A stretch of 64,000 bases of DNA from Bacteroidetes bacterium 43-16 (GCA_001897525.1 MKTB01000010.1:90794-154793), one strand, 5' to 3'; shown: positions 28,784 to 41,243, numbered from the stretch's first letter. A program made the numbers and translations. The notes: generated by a model from the sequence alone, not told the origin.

Positions 28784-29839
28784 TTAAACCTGATTTTCAT
28801 AATCAAATGCCATCATTTTATCTATTAATGCTTGCTCTGCAAGTTCAAAGGCATCTGCTTTTTCTCCTTTAGTTTGAATATAACCTCCAGCCTGTAAGGA
28901 TATGAAAGTGGTCACATTTGATAAAGACTCGTCAATAATCGGATCTGCCTTCCTGGAGTCTTCCTCTGATAATTTAGCTCTGATACTCCCTGCTATTAGA
29001 TTAGCGTTATCACTAATGGAAATCGCCAAAGTATCCATAAGACTGAATGTCCGGGATTGATTAGATGTAATTTTCCAGTTTACAATAGCCTTGGCTAATG
29101 CCTTCACCCAGTTCTCTCTTAATTCTTTCGGGGCAACCAGACAATCTCCGAAAACATTTTTGGTTTCAGACCATCCTTCTGATTTCAATTTGGCTATCGT
29201 GTCTTCCGACATTTCAGGTTCAAATGAATTTAAGCTTACAGTAAACAATCTTCTTAAGTCAATGGCAATATCAGAAACGAATAAGCCTGATGCCCGGCTT
29301 TGATTAGGAATCCATTTTCTACTTAGACTTCTATCCTTTCCTCCTAAAAATTCCACAATCGCATCTTCAGATAATTGATTACCATTTTCATCTCTGACAA
29401 TTACCTGGTTATTTGGACGATCACTTCTATCAAATGAAGCATTGTCATTATCAATACCAGCTAAAAGCGGATGCAAGCCTCTCATTGCTGAAATAGATAA
29501 GGGACTTCTTCTTTTTAAAGTCCTATCCTCCCCTCCTTTAGCAGCCTTCATCCATCCTCCTAAAAGTTGGTCAGGATAAGTCGGATCACAGGTGCCATAC
29601 ACTTCGCCCTCTTTTAGTTCTTTTTGCTTTGTAACATCAAATAAAAATGTAGTCGGACTTGGCACGACATTCAACACTTCAGAAACTGTGTCTAAAATAG
29701 ACCGCTTCACTTGTTGACCACTAGAGAAGGGAATGCGTCTGTTAAACTGTGCATCGTAATAATATTTTTGCCCATCAGATACGCAAAATACTGTGTGCTC
29801 TGCTCTTTTTAAAGTCCTGATATAAATTGTATTGCTCAT
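28784..29839 (-). CDS. cas7: Cascade backbone protein Cas7 (type I-B-like)
   Basis: 351 residues. Cas7-type RRM protein: IYIRTLKRAEHTVFCVSDGQ at the start, RRIPFSSGQQVKRSILD (the conserved region after the first strand), then PLSISAMRGLHPLLAG and QSRASGLFVSDIAIDLRRLF. Several copies line the crRNA spacer in Cascade. It is assigned by sequence style plus position directly after cas8 (21 bp) and before cas4. Confidence 0.85.
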   Translation of the reverse strand: MSNTIYIRTLKRAEHTVFCVSDGQKYYYDAQFNRRIPFSSGQQVKRSILDTVSEVLNVVPSPTTFLFDVTKQKELKEGEVYGTCDPTYPDQLLGGWMKAAKGGEDRTLKRRSPLSISAMRGLHPLLAGIDNDNASFDRSDRPNNQVIVRDENGNQLSEDAIVEFLGGKDRSLSRKWIPNQSRASGLFVSDIAIDLRRLFTVSLNSFEPEMSEDTIAKLKSEGWSETKNVFGDCLVAPKELRENWVKALAKAIVNWKITSNQSRTFSLMDTLAISISDNANLIAGSIRAKLSEEDSRKADPIIDESLSNVTTFISLQAGGYIQTKGEKADAFELAEQALIDKMMAFDYENQV

Positions 29840-29860
29840 AATTATATTGTTTTAGGTATT

Positions 29861-31177
29861 TTAAGATTGTTTTTCAATAAATGCGTAATCGAATTTCAAA
29901 AGTGTATTGAAATAGCCAAACTCCTCATTCGTCATTAGATGCACCTCATCCTTTAAATTTTTGATCATTGTTAAGTCTGCTTTTTCCAGTCCGGCAATCA
30001 TTATTGCCAAAGCATCAATAAAGCCTCTCTTACCTTTAGCTGCAAACAAGTCCTTTTCAATTAGATTTTTTCTGTCAGTACCTTTTGCGCCGGCTCGATA
30101 CCTTTGAATCAGCTTTGCCAATTCAATGGTATAATCTGTTATTTCTTCTTTATTTTTTGATAACATAGCTATTAACCAGGTTTTATATGATTGATAAATT
30201 AAATTGTCCTCTTCTTTTTTGAAAGAAAGATTCTTTTCTTCTTCCATGTACTTTTTAATATTTTCAGGTCGGAGTGCGTGCAATCCTATATTTCCTAATT
30301 CACAAGCTCTTTTAATATGCATACCGAACAAGGATTGAAAATCTTTGTTATTAAATGGTTGTTCTGTTTGAAACAGTTCTCTATATACGTCCTTCAGATT
30401 TTTACCGGCTTTCAAATAAAGAGGAATAAATCCTATTGTTTTATTGGTCTGGCCAAAACTGTAGATATAGGTATTCAATACCTTTTCAGGATATAAATTA
30501 GAAAGACTAAAGAACAGGTTAGACCAATTAACCGTATTAACTTCGGCTAAACCAGTTTCAACCCTAAAAATTTTTTCAACTTCCAAAGTCGAAAAATCAA
30601 AGTCTTCTATGTAGTCTTTTCCTAAACGAAAAGTAAGCCATTGTCCATTCCATGAATTGACCTGATTGCCCCTTAGCTTTTCCAAAACCGGATCATTCAG
30701 ATATTTCCGGTAATGTTTCCATCCTTCATAAGTTTCTAATGTTATAGCGGCATCATTAATCAACAGGTTATATCCTCCGGCAACACCAATACCCAATCCG
30801 GAACCAATCCATGACAGATATATATCATCTTGATCTGTCGCGACCAATACATCTGAAACTAATCCGGAAGTACTTGCATACTCCTTACTTTCAGATGCCG
30901 GATAACCGATAGCAAAGCTGGCATCAGGAGCTTCTGTTTCTATTTTTGCGAATAAATTTTGTAATTTCTCCTGTCTTTCTTCTATAGATAATTTTTCAGG
31001 CTTTTGCCCTGATTTCATCTGAACAAAAGGTGAATTGGTAATCCATTGCATATATTTCGGATGATTAAAAAACAGCTCGAAATATTCTTTTTCAAAAAAC
31101 ACCTTAGCAGAATAATCCTTATTGTACTTTTCGTTATAAGCTTTTAAAAATGTTCTTCCTATTAATGTTGTAATCAT
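29861..31177 (-). CDS. cas8: putative Cascade large subunit Cas8
   Basis: 438 residues. No known Cas8 motif is recognised with certainty; there is no zinc-binding Cys cluster. It is called Cas8 because a type I effector needs a large subunit, the size fits, and it overlaps cas3 by 4 bp and precedes cas7 by 21 bp. Visible features are a Gly-rich segment SWIGSGLGIGVAGGYNLL near 125-142 and a charged helical C-terminus (RYRAGAKGTDRKNL). Cas8 recognises the PAM and recruits Cas3. The divergent sequence means the subtype assignment (I-B) rests on the other genes. Confidence 0.7.
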   Translation of the reverse strand: MITTLIGRTFLKAYNEKYNKDYSAKVFFEKEYFELFFNHPKYMQWITNSPFVQMKSGQKPEKLSIEERQEKLQNLFAKIETEAPDASFAIGYPASESKEYASTSGLVSDVLVATDQDDIYLSWIGSGLGIGVAGGYNLLINDAAITLETYEGWKHYRKYLNDPVLEKLRGNQVNSWNGQWLTFRLGKDYIEDFDFSTLEVEKIFRVETGLAEVNTVNWSNLFFSLSNLYPEKVLNTYIYSFGQTNKTIGFIPLYLKAGKNLKDVYRELFQTEQPFNNKDFQSLFGMHIKRACELGNIGLHALRPENIKKYMEEEKNLSFKKEEDNLIYQSYKTWLIAMLSKNKEEITDYTIELAKLIQRYRAGAKGTDRKNLIEKDLFAAKGKRGFIDALAIMIAGLEKADLTMIKNLKDEVHLMTNEEFGYFNTLLKFDYAFIEKQS

Positions 31178-33324
31178 AGAAATCGGTTTAATACATTGAA
31201 ATTTTCTTGTTTTATTTTTGCCGGCTCCAATCCAAGTTCAAAATCGTAAGCAGCAGCCGGGATAATAAATGGCTTATTCCCTTTTTGAGATTGTTCCATA
31301 TTAGCTACCGACCAATACCCAACAGGTATTTCAAGGTTCAGGCGGGTTTCAAAGTCACCTTGCTCATAAGCTAAAACATCATCTTCTGTAATACAGCTTA
31401 CACTATCAATTTCTAATAATTCGAACAAAATAGCTTTGCTCCTGTGTGTCAATTTATTGATAGTAAATTTCCCATCAGACTTAAAGACACTATGCTCTTC
31501 TATTTGTAAAAAATCAATCTCAGTAAAAACTGCGTCAATCTTAGCTTGCAATGACCTTTCTTTTAAAACCGATCCATCCTCCAATACATCAAAAGATCTC
31601 TTCAAAATATTTACATCATAAGGACGTGCTTCTTTATCCGTTTCGGCAGGAGCAATCACATAAACATCTTTCAATTGACCAATTGTATCCTGAGTTCTTT
31701 TTCGGTTAATACGTCCAAAGCGTTGTATCAGCGCATCCAACGGAGCTGTAGCAGTTATCATGACATCAAAACTAATATCTAAACTAACTTCTACAATTTG
31801 CGTAGATACAACTATACACGCATCATTGCTTGTATTAAATTCAAATGTGGGATTACCCTTTTCATCTAAACCTATCAGTTGCTTTTCCTTTATATTTCTA
31901 TCGCCCCTTTTGAATTTACTATGCAATAACAATGAAGAAATTTTAGGATGAGCATCTTTAATATAATCATATACCTGCTGTGCCTCTTGAATAGTATTCA
32001 TTACAATTAAAACTTTCTGATTATGCTGAATTGCACTATCTATAATTTCTTTTGACTCATCAAAAGATTGCAATTTATGCACCCTATGTCGGTCAAACTG
32101 ATCCAATTCTTCGTCTTCTAGTTTTACCTCCAATACATCATCACCCAAAAGTTCTTTAATTTTCTGATATAAGACGGTAGGCATAGTTGCTGTACCAATA
32201 TGAATACGACAATCAATAGCTTTCAAAACTTCGATAATTTTCAATACTAATGCCTGAGAAATGCCAGAATAAGTATGCACTTCATCCAAAATCACGTCAC
32301 AACCTTTTAAATCCAGGATCATAGCTTCATAACCTTTCATGCCTAAAGCTATTGTTGCCAATTGGTGTGGGGTTAATATTTTAACAGCCGAACCCATCAA
32401 ATTTTGCAGGGCAGTTTCTTCATCTTTCTTTCGTTTTACAATTACAGATGTTGAGTGCAAAATCCTGATGTCTATTCCCGGGTTATCATGCTCCAAATCA
32501 CTGCCTACTCTTTTGTACATAGCATTGATAGATGCCTGGAATGGAAGGGTATAAAAAACCCGGCCGATACACCTTCTGAACAAATAATCTGTTTTCCCGG
32601 CACCAGTACAGGCTATCACAATCGTATGTTTTTTATCTGAAGTAGCATTCTTATAAGATAGAGGATATAAAGGATGCTGCCGGTTGTAAAAATTCAGATT
32701 AGGTGTTCTAAAGATTTTCTGAGTTTCAAACGAAGTTTTGTCAATCAGGGAAGAAGCAAAATGATCTGCTCCCATTAACAATCCTCTCCACTCCGAATAG
32801 CCTCTTTCTCTGGTTGCTATCTCACAATAAGTAATACAATATTGTAAATTATCTAAAGCCGCTCTTTTTGAAATTGGGCTACATGCTATACCAAGTTTAT
32901 TCAGTAGTGCCACAGCATCATTGCTCCAAATATCCCATTCTCTTAAATGAAAATCTATATAATCATAAGCTTCTTCCAAATCCAGTAAACCCATTTCATT
33001 GTTATCTTTTAATACGGATTTGTGATGCCCGGCAACCATTTCAATTAAGGCATTCCACTGCTCTTTTGGAAACGCAGATAAGAAAAAAAGGGAAGCAATT
33101 TCATGTCTGAAAATTGTTCTATGCTTTCCTTCACCTTGCAATCTTTTAGTTTGAAAATAAGAATGAGCCTTACCAATGTCATGTAGTATAGCTCCATTAC
33201 GTGCGATACCAGAATCTAAGCCCAGATATTTGGCAAAAGTCACAGCAACTATAATAACATGTTCAGTATGGGCTTCTAAGGTGGTCCATTCTGGTGCTGA
33301 TTTAGCGTATAAAATAGATTCCAT
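31174..33324 (-). CDS. cas3: CRISPR-associated helicase-nuclease Cas3
   Basis: 716 residues with HD nuclease and SF2 helicase fused. HD part: HTEH near 19-22, ILHDIGKAHSYF (His-Asp), FRHEIASL and GHHKSV. Helicase part: ACTGAGKTDYLF (Walker A), VILDEVHTYSG (DEVH box), GTATMP (motif III), STQIVEVSLDISFD (motif V) and QRFGRINR (motif VI). It unwinds and degrades DNA marked by Cascade. It abuts cas5 without a gap and overlaps cas8 by 4 bp. All catalytic motifs look intact. Confidence 0.95.
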   Translation of the reverse strand: MESILYAKSAPEWTTLEAHTEHVIIVAVTFAKYLGLDSGIARNGAILHDIGKAHSYFQTKRLQGEGKHRTIFRHEIASLFFLSAFPKEQWNALIEMVAGHHKSVLKDNNEMGLLDLEEAYDYIDFHLREWDIWSNDAVALLNKLGIACSPISKRAALDNLQYCITYCEIATRERGYSEWRGLLMGADHFASSLIDKTSFETQKIFRTPNLNFYNRQHPLYPLSYKNATSDKKHTIVIACTGAGKTDYLFRRCIGRVFYTLPFQASINAMYKRVGSDLEHDNPGIDIRILHSTSVIVKRKKDEETALQNLMGSAVKILTPHQLATIALGMKGYEAMILDLKGCDVILDEVHTYSGISQALVLKIIEVLKAIDCRIHIGTATMPTVLYQKIKELLGDDVLEVKLEDEELDQFDRHRVHKLQSFDESKEIIDSAIQHNQKVLIVMNTIQEAQQVYDYIKDAHPKISSLLLHSKFKRGDRNIKEKQLIGLDEKGNPTFEFNTSNDACIVVSTQIVEVSLDISFDVMITATAPLDALIQRFGRINRKRTQDTIGQLKDVYVIAPAETDKEARPYDVNILKRSFDVLEDGSVLKERSLQAKIDAVFTEIDFLQIEEHSVFKSDGKFTINKLTHRSKAILFELLEIDSVSCITEDDVLAYEQGDFETRLNLEIPVGYWSVANMEQSQKGNKPFIIPAAAYDFELGLEPAKIKQENFNVLNRFL

Positions 33325-33909
33325 CTAAAACGATTTTACCGGTGTCCCAACAATATGTAGCCTCCCAAACATTGGTTCATTGCTTAGCCTGTTGTAGCCA
33401 ACCTGAAATGCTTCTTCAGTATGTTCAAAAATTAACTCATAACCATTAAAATCTTCTTCCGTATCAAATTGATCTTTATTGACGACAATCATTTCATCCG
33501 GCATAAGAATATCTTCGTTCCGGCATAAACAAATATGTTGGGTAAACGCTACTTCAGCCTCTTCTTTACTGGAAAAAGCCAGGTATAAAACAGGCTCTAG
33601 CAAAACTCCTCTCATTAAAATTGCCGTAGGTCTTTCAAAGAGGAACTGTTTTCCCTTCTTCGTGGAGTTCCAACCTCTGGTCTGTATGACCTCCTGCTGT
33701 TGACTGACTTGGGTGTATGAAAGCCTGTGTCTCAAAATCTTCTTTATCCCTACCTCACCCAACAATTCCGGGAATAGTTTTTTCTCAATTCCTTCAACAA
33801 TACTGGGTGTAAGAAACTGTTGAGAAAAAGTTTCACTATCCCGTACAGCTGTCCAGGGCTTTATAAAACCAAATGGACCTGAAAATTTTACAACATAATA
33901 TTTTTCCAT
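33325..33909 (-). CDS. cas5: Cascade subunit Cas5
   Basis: 194 residues. N-terminus YYVVKFSGPFGFIKPWTAV resembles the Cas5 first strand followed by the trimming of the crRNA-handle-binding loop; RHRLSYTQVSQQQEVI and FERPTAILMRGVLLEPVLY further fit Cas5. It binds the 5' handle of the crRNA. It is placed between cas6 (6 bp) and cas3 (0 bp), ahead of cas8 and cas7, an unusual position. Confidence 0.8.
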   Translation of the reverse strand: MEKYYVVKFSGPFGFIKPWTAVRDSETFSQQFLTPSIVEGIEKKLFPELLGEVGIKKILRHRLSYTQVSQQQEVIQTRGWNSTKKGKQFLFERPTAILMRGVLLEPVLYLAFSSKEEAEVAFTQHICLCRNEDILMPDEMIVVNKDQFDTEEDFNGYELIFEHTEEAFQVGYNRLSNEPMFGRLHIVGTPVKSF

Positions 33910-33915
33910 AGTTTG

Positions 33916-34575
33916 CTATTTTAATGAACCAAAGCCAATACCGGTACTATTTCCCAAACCTACCTGCCAGGCAAATGCGATTTGCTCCGGACTTCCCTTT
34001 ATAATAACAGGCGCTAAAGTTGTTTTGTTCTTTATTCCTTTATAATCTACCAGCTTGGTTTGTGGGAAAGCATAACTTTTATCCAGTTCAACAGAAACAT
34101 TATCTATAGGAAGATCCACAGATTGTAATTTGATTTTCAGGTTCTCTGTCAGTAACTTTTCAAATACCTCATCCAGGTAAGTTACATGTTTTGTTTTTTC
34201 TCCTTCCCGTTGGCGAATAAGTACCGGGCTATGTAAAAAAAACCTTTCTTCATTTGAAAAATCCGGCACATCTCTAATCTGAACATCTATGGCTCTTGAA
34301 CCACAAAACATTTCAGGATCATCAAGGAGACCTTTAGTAATTCTTTTTATTAGATCAGTATCATATGCACTGATAAAAAAATAAGTGTCTCGTCCGAGAT
34401 TAATTCCATTCTTTGTAGAGCTCGTATTTTGCAACCAGGAGAAGGAATACAAACTACGCTTACCATGTTCGTTATTATTTACACCGATCCACTTATGTAC
34501 AACGCCAGTTAATAGATGCTGATAATTGAACGGAATAATTTCTTTGTTTTTAGAAAGTTTAATATAGATTCTCAT
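33916..34575 (-). CDS. cas6: CRISPR pre-crRNA endoribonuclease Cas6
   Basis: 219 residues. Two ferredoxin-like halves, with the C-terminal glycine-rich loop GLGNSTGIGFGSLK diagnostic of Cas6, and a His near the N-terminus in LLTGVVHKWIG that can serve in catalysis. It cuts the pre-crRNA inside the repeat, leaving the 8-nt handle. It is the first gene of the operon. The preceding 240 bp hold the operon promoter region and that of the divergent secreted protein at 34820. Confidence 0.92.
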   Translation of the reverse strand: MRIYIKLSKNKEIIPFNYQHLLTGVVHKWIGVNNNEHGKRSLYSFSWLQNTSSTKNGINLGRDTYFFISAYDTDLIKRITKGLLDDPEMFCGSRAIDVQIRDVPDFSNEERFFLHSPVLIRQREGEKTKHVTYLDEVFEKLLTENLKIKLQSVDLPIDNVSVELDKSYAFPQTKLVDYKGIKNKTTLAPVIIKGSPEQIAFAWQVGLGNSTGIGFGSLK

Positions 34576-34596
34576 TTAGGTAATTGTTATACTTTT

Positions 34597-34631
34597 CAAA
34601 AATCAACGCTTAAATATGTGGTAAATATCAA
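34597..34631 (-). promoter_or_regulatory. candidate promoter of the cas operon
   Basis: On the minus strand TTG (34631-34629) and GATTTTTG (34604-34597), one change from TAnnTTTG, precede the cas6 ATG by about 20 bp. Spacing is similar to the kinase promoter at 6459-6492. Weak evidence. Confidence 0.25.
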
Positions 34632-34783
34632 GATTAAAAACAAGCCAGACAATGGGGGAATTCCCTATTTTTTCACTCCTAAAAATAAACCAGATGATGC
34701 ATAAGCCACAACACAACCAAACAAATATTTATATATAAAATTAAATTCTCCGACACGATTATTCAATCTTTTTATAAAAACTG

Positions 34784-34791
34784 TACATTTG
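34784..34791 (+). promoter_or_regulatory. candidate -7 element TACATTTG
   Basis: TACATTTG fits TAnnTTTG and lies 28 bp before the ATG of the secreted protein at 34820. No clear -33 TTG. Confidence 0.35.
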
Positions 34792-34819
34792 AGCTCATTA
34801 AAAAATTAAGATAATTTGT

Positions 34820-35368
34820 ATGAAGAACAAAGTATTACTACTCGCAATGCTCACGCTGCTATTCGGTTCCCTATTTACCCTAAAAGGTTTTAGCCAGGAA
34901 GCTTATTTAAAATACACCATCAATGAAACCAGCTACAGCTATAAAGGCAAGCAGGCGCTTTGCTCTAAAACCCCGGGCAACAAATCTGAGGAGGACAAAG
35001 TAGACTTTCAACAGGTGAGCGCCTACCTTGATTTCTCCATAGAAACCCCGGAAAAACTAACTTTCAAAATACGTATCGAAAAAGGAAAGAAGCTTCAGGC
35101 AGGCAAGTATATTTACCAGGCGCTACTTTCTCAAACAAAGATTTTACCCAATGTATGTTTAACGGTAGAAAGAGAAACCGAGGACGGCCTGATTTTCTAC
35201 AATACAGACGGCCCTGATAATGGCGTATTTGAAATCACTAAAGTAACCGGCGACTGGATAGAAGGAACCTTTGAAGCCAATATTCCCAATGATATTGAAG
35301 AGGGAGCCCCTCCTATAAAAGTCACTAAAGGATCATTCAAGCTACAGGTAAAGGAATACAAATGGTAA
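34820..35368 (+). CDS. small secreted protein of unknown function, tandem paralogue 1
   Basis: 182 residues. Signal peptide ~1-25 (ending GFS-Q), then a single beta-rich domain with EAYLKYTINETSYSY, DKVDFQQVSAYLDF, ITKVTGDWIEGTFEANIP and IKVTKGSFKLQV. The end resembles small periplasmic proteins in which a WIEGTF strand builds a beta-sandwich, but I do not recognise a named family. The neighbour at 35455 is a full-length paralogue 86 bp downstream, same strand. It is divergent to the cas operon; no functional link is evident. Confidence 0.75.
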   Translation: MKNKVLLLAMLTLLFGSLFTLKGFSQEAYLKYTINETSYSYKGKQALCSKTPGNKSEEDKVDFQQVSAYLDFSIETPEKLTFKIRIEKGKKLQAGKYIYQALLSQTKILPNVCLTVERETEDGLIFYNTDGPDNGVFEITKVTGDWIEGTFEANIPNDIEEGAPPIKVTKGSFKLQVKEYKW

Positions 35369-35454
35369 TCAAAACCATGCAACCCTTTTAATAAATTGGC
35401 CATCCTCAACGGTTATATTTTAAATTTCACTCCTAAACATTAATTAGAAAACAA

Positions 35455-36003
35455 ATGAAACACAAAGGATTATTATTGATTATTACCCTATCAGTTTTAG
35501 GATTATTGTCTGGCATCAAAGGGTACAGTCAAGAGGCCTATATAAAATATACGGTCAATGGCAAAGCATATAATTTTAAAGGGGATAAGGCTGGTTGCTA
35601 TCAAAAAAAAGGAGATAGAGACGAGGAGGATAAAGTTGATTTCTTAGAAACCACCCTGTATGTAGACAGCGATGTGAAAGCAGCCGAAAAACTGGGCATC
35701 GTGATCCGTACAGAACAGGTAAAAAAAATCGAAACGGGTAAGTACACTATTCAAAGCCTGTCCGACCAAACGGAAATTTTACCTAATGCAAACCTCAGGA
35801 TCAATAGAGAAATAAAAGGGGAATTAGAATTTTTCGGAACAGTACAGCCCTCTAATGGAGTATTTACCATAACAAAAGTTGAGGGTGTATGGATTGAAGG
35901 CACTTTTGAAGCGGAATTACCCAGTGACTTTGAAGATGGCAATGCCCCATTGAAAGTAACCAACGGTTCATTCCGGGTACGCTTAAGAGGCTTTATGAAA
36001 TAA
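35455..36003 (+). CDS. small secreted protein of unknown function, tandem paralogue 2
   Basis: 182 residues, exactly the same length as its upstream paralogue. Signal peptide ~1-25 (ending GYS-Q), EAYIKYTVNGKAYNFKG, EEDKVDFLETTLYV, NGVFTITKVEGVWIEGTFEAELP, PLKVTNGSFRVRL. Each landmark pairs with one in copy 1. No family recognised. Probably co-transcribed with copy 1; a strong terminator lies 19 bp after its stop. Confidence 0.75.
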   Translation: MKHKGLLLIITLSVLGLLSGIKGYSQEAYIKYTVNGKAYNFKGDKAGCYQKKGDRDEEDKVDFLETTLYVDSDVKAAEKLGIVIRTEQVKKIETGKYTIQSLSDQTEILPNANLRINREIKGELEFFGTVQPSNGVFTITKVEGVWIEGTFEAELPSDFEDGNAPLKVTNGSFRVRLRGFMK

Positions 36004-36021
36004 TTTTAAATGATCCTTATC

Positions 36022-36070
36022 CAATAAAAGAACGCCACCTGGAGACTTTCCCGGTGGCGTTCTTTTATTG
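36022..36070 (+). terminator. rho-independent terminator after the paralogue pair
   Basis: An 18-bp perfect stem with cores AACGCCACC and GGTGGCGTT closes on a 13-nt loop and ends in TTCTTTTATTG; A-rich sequence on the other side also allows termination in reverse. Confidence 0.85.
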
Positions 36071-36315
36071 AAAACATTTGTAACCACTTACTCTTCCGGC
36101 TCAGAGAAGCGCGAGTTACAGCAAGCTAAAACTAGGGTCACAGAGCACTTTTATCTCTCATATACACGTAAAAGAAACATCAGTTATTTGTTCGTTTTAG
36201 AGCAAGCCTCCCTGGAATACACCTGGTAACAGGTAAGATAAAAAGCAGCTGTAATGAGCCTGCAAAATTAGGCATAAAAAGCGCTATTAAAAATATTTCC
36301 CTATCTTAGCAGCGA

Positions 36316-36398
36316 ACTTTAGGGGTGTCTGCGATCAAATGCAGGCTGAGATTTTACCCTTAGAACCTGATCCGGATCATACCGGCGTAGGGAAAAGT
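36316..36398 (+). promoter_or_regulatory. TPP (THI-box) riboswitch aptamer
   Basis: All conserved TPP-aptamer blocks are present in order: GGGGTG, GCTGAGA, ACCC, GAACCTGATCCGG, ACCGGCGTAGGGAA. P1 is ACTTT (36316-36320) with AAAGT (36394-36398). It controls the thiamin operon that follows. The downstream 80 nt form a readable expression platform (next entry). Confidence 0.95.
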
Positions 36399-36434
36399 AG
36401 ACTGTCTTCATCCGTGCATACCGCACATTTGCAG

Positions 36435-36477
36435 CCATTCCTAAAGTTTTTATTATTTATATAAAATCATAAAAGGA

Positions 36478-36481
<4 letters not shown>
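36435..36481 (+). promoter_or_regulatory. riboswitch expression platform hiding the thiS start
   Basis: CCATTCCT (36435-36442) can pair exactly with AGGAATGG (36474-36481), which spans the AGG purine run and the thiS ATG (36478). Alternatively CCTAAAGTT (36440-36448) can pair with AACTTTAGG (36315-36323), the 5' strand of P1. Ligand-bound P1 would free the sequestering strand, so repression at the level of translation is inferred. Confidence 0.6.
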
Positions 36482-39131
<2,650 letters not shown>

Positions 39132-39135
<4 letters not shown>

Positions 39136-39866
39136 AAACCAGCGAAAGACCTTTTGTATTGAGCATCGCAGGCCTGGACCCTTGCGGTGGTGCGGGCATC
39201 CTGGCAGATATTAAAACCTTTGAGCAGCTGAAGGTAAGTGGCATGACGGTGATGACGGCCAATACCCTGCAAACAGAAAATCATTTTTATGAGTTGCACT
39301 GGCAGGCCACAGCAGACATCTGCAGACACTTAAGGGTATTGATGCAACAGTACCCGATTGATGTTGTCAAAATTGGTATCGTAAAAGATGCCAGTATGCT
39401 GCAAGAGATCGTCCGCTGCATCCGCCAATACAGCGAAAAGGCGTTCATTACCTGGGACCCGGTGCTTAAAAGCTCTACCGGCCACATTTTCTTTGAAGGT
39501 TTTGATGATATGGTCCTGGCAGACACTCTTCATGCTATTGACCTGATCACGCCCAACCTTTCAGAACACCAGCTACTTGAGCCTTATCTACCAAATGCGA
39601 AGGCCATACTGCTTAAAGGTGGCCATAGCAAAGATAATCCCGGACTGGATCTGCTGTATTTACAGGAACAGGTCATTAGCCTGCCCCCCAATACGAAACA
39701 AGCCTATACCAAGCATGGCTCAGGTTGCGTCCTGTCGGCTGCTATTGCTGCTTATATAGCCAGAGGTAATACAATCACAGAAGCCTGCAGGCTCGCCAAA
39801 ATATATGTGGAACAATTTTTAAACAGTCACCCTACACTATTGGGTTATCATCATCATGCTGAGTAA
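39132..39866 (+). CDS. thiD: hydroxymethylpyrimidine/phosphomethylpyrimidine kinase ThiD
   Basis: 244 residues. Ribokinase-like fold with SIAGLDPCGGAGILADIKTF, VKIGIVKD, WDPVLKSSTG, DLITPNLSEHQLL and KHGSGCVLSAAIAAYIA (anion hole and catalytic region, Cys in place of the usual order of GTGCTLS). It phosphorylates HMP and HMP-P to HMP-PP. The usual AGSDSGGGAG box reads AGLDPCGGAG, a mild variant. The end overlaps thiE by 11 bp. Confidence 0.93.
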
Positions 39867-40473
39867 ACTACAATACATATCGCAGGGCAAAACCGCTTCG
39901 GAACAAAGCCTGAACATACAGAAAGCCCTGGACCAGGGCGCAGACTGGATACAGCTCAGGTGGAAAGAAGGGGCTTACCGGGAGAAAATGGAATTGAGTA
40001 CGGCTACCCGGAAAATGTGTGCCTCCTACCATGCCCTTTGCATCATCAATGATCATATCGATATAGCCGCAGCTGTAGATGCAGATGGCGTACACCTCGG
40101 GCTAAACGATGAAACAATTACCACAGCAAGGACTGTCCTGGGCACAGAGAAAATAATCGGGGGTACGGCTAACACACTGGCAGATGTCTTGCAAAGGATA
40201 GAAGAACAATGCGACTACATTGGCTTAGGGCCTTTTCGGTTTACTACTACCAAAGAACAATTAAGCCCCGTGTTGGGCCTTGAAGGATACACACATATCC
40301 TATCCTATTTACGGGAACAAAGTATTTCAGCTCCACCCCTGTATGCAATTGGCGGCATTGAAACGCCTGATATCCCTGTATTAGTGCAAACCGGAGTCTA
40401 CGGCATTGCACTTTCAGGATTGATCACCCGGGAACCAGGTCTTATTCCTCAACTCAAAAACTTATTACAATGA
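39856..40473 (+). CDS. thiE: thiamin-phosphate synthase ThiE
   Basis: 205 residues. Complete ThiE signature: [71 protein letters not shown] and [12 protein letters not shown]. It couples HMP-PP to the thiazole phosphate. It overlaps thiD by 11 bp and thiG by 4 bp, so translation is coupled along the operon. Confidence 0.95.
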   Translation: MLSKLQYISQGKTASEQSLNIQKALDQGADWIQLRWKEGAYREKMELSTATRKMCASYHALCIINDHIDIAAAVDADGVHLGLNDETITTARTVLGTEKIIGGTANTLADVLQRIEEQCDYIGLGPFRFTTTKEQLSPVLGLEGYTHILSYLREQSISAPPLYAIGGIETPDIPVLVQTGVYGIALSGLITREPGLIPQLKNLLQ

Positions 40474-41243
40474 ATCCATTAAGCATAGCCGGTAAAACAT
40501 TCGCATCGCGCTTATTCCTGGGAACGGGAAAATTCGGCAATTTGGCGCAAATGAGTGCTGCCATCCGTGAATCAGGCTCAGGACTGGTCACCATGGCCCT
40601 GAAGCGCTTGTCTATATCTACTGCATCCGAAGATGATTTCCTGCAAGCCCTGAACCTACCGGGCGTAGACCTTTTGCCTAATACCTCAGGCGCAAGAAAC
40701 GCAGCAGAGGCTGTGCTCGCAGCACAGCTGGCCCGGGAAGCCCTGGAAACGAACTGGGTAAAACTGGAGATCCACCCCGACCCCAGGTATCTGCTCCCCG
40801 ATCCTATAGAAACCCTGAAAGCTACGGAAGCCCTGTCCAAACTAGGCTTTGTGGTCATGCCCTACATCCATGCCGACCCGGTACTCTGCAAGCGGCTGGA
40901 AGATGCCGGCACAGCCGTGGTCATGCCTTTAGGTGCCCCCATCGGCAGTAACAAAGGTTTACGCACCCTGGATTTCCTGGAGATCATCATAGAACAGAGC
41001 AAAGTGCCCGTAGTGGTGGATGCAGGTATAGGTGCGCCATCAGATGCCGCTAAAGCTATGGAGATAGGGGCAGATGCCGTACTCGTCAATACTGCCATTG
41101 CAGTAGCCAAAGACCCTATCGGCATGAGTGAAGCCTTTAAAGAGGCCGTCATTGCAGGGCGTAAAGCCTTTGAGTCCGGTCTGGGTGCTACATACTCCGG
41201 CGCTATTGCTTCCAGTCCTTTAACGAGCTTTTTACTGGATTAA
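40470..41243 (+). CDS. thiG: thiazole synthase ThiG
   Basis: 257 residues. TIM barrel with [18 protein letters not shown] (Schiff-base region), [41 protein letters not shown] and [16 protein letters not shown]. It forms the thiazole ring from deoxyxylulose 5-phosphate, dehydroglycine from ThiH and sulfur from ThiS. thiH begins 1 bp after its stop. Confidence 0.96.
   Translation: MNPLSIAGKTFASRLFLGTGKFGNLAQMSAAIRESGSGLVTMALKRLSISTASEDDFLQALNLPGVDLLPNTSGARNAAEAVLAAQLAREALETNWVKLEIHPDPRYLLPDPIETLKATEALSKLGFVVMPYIHADPVLCKRLEDAGTAVVMPLGAPIGSNKGLRTLDFLEIIIEQSKVPVVVDAGIGAPSDAAKAMEIGADAVLVNTAIAVAKDPIGMSEAFKEAVIAGRKAFESGLGATYSGAIASSPLTSFLLD

Noticed and set aside
36194-36208. 15-base sequence GTTTTAGAGCAAGCC also found in reverse at 61681-61695
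   Set aside because: A few exact 15-base matches are expected by chance in a window of this size, and the contexts differ.
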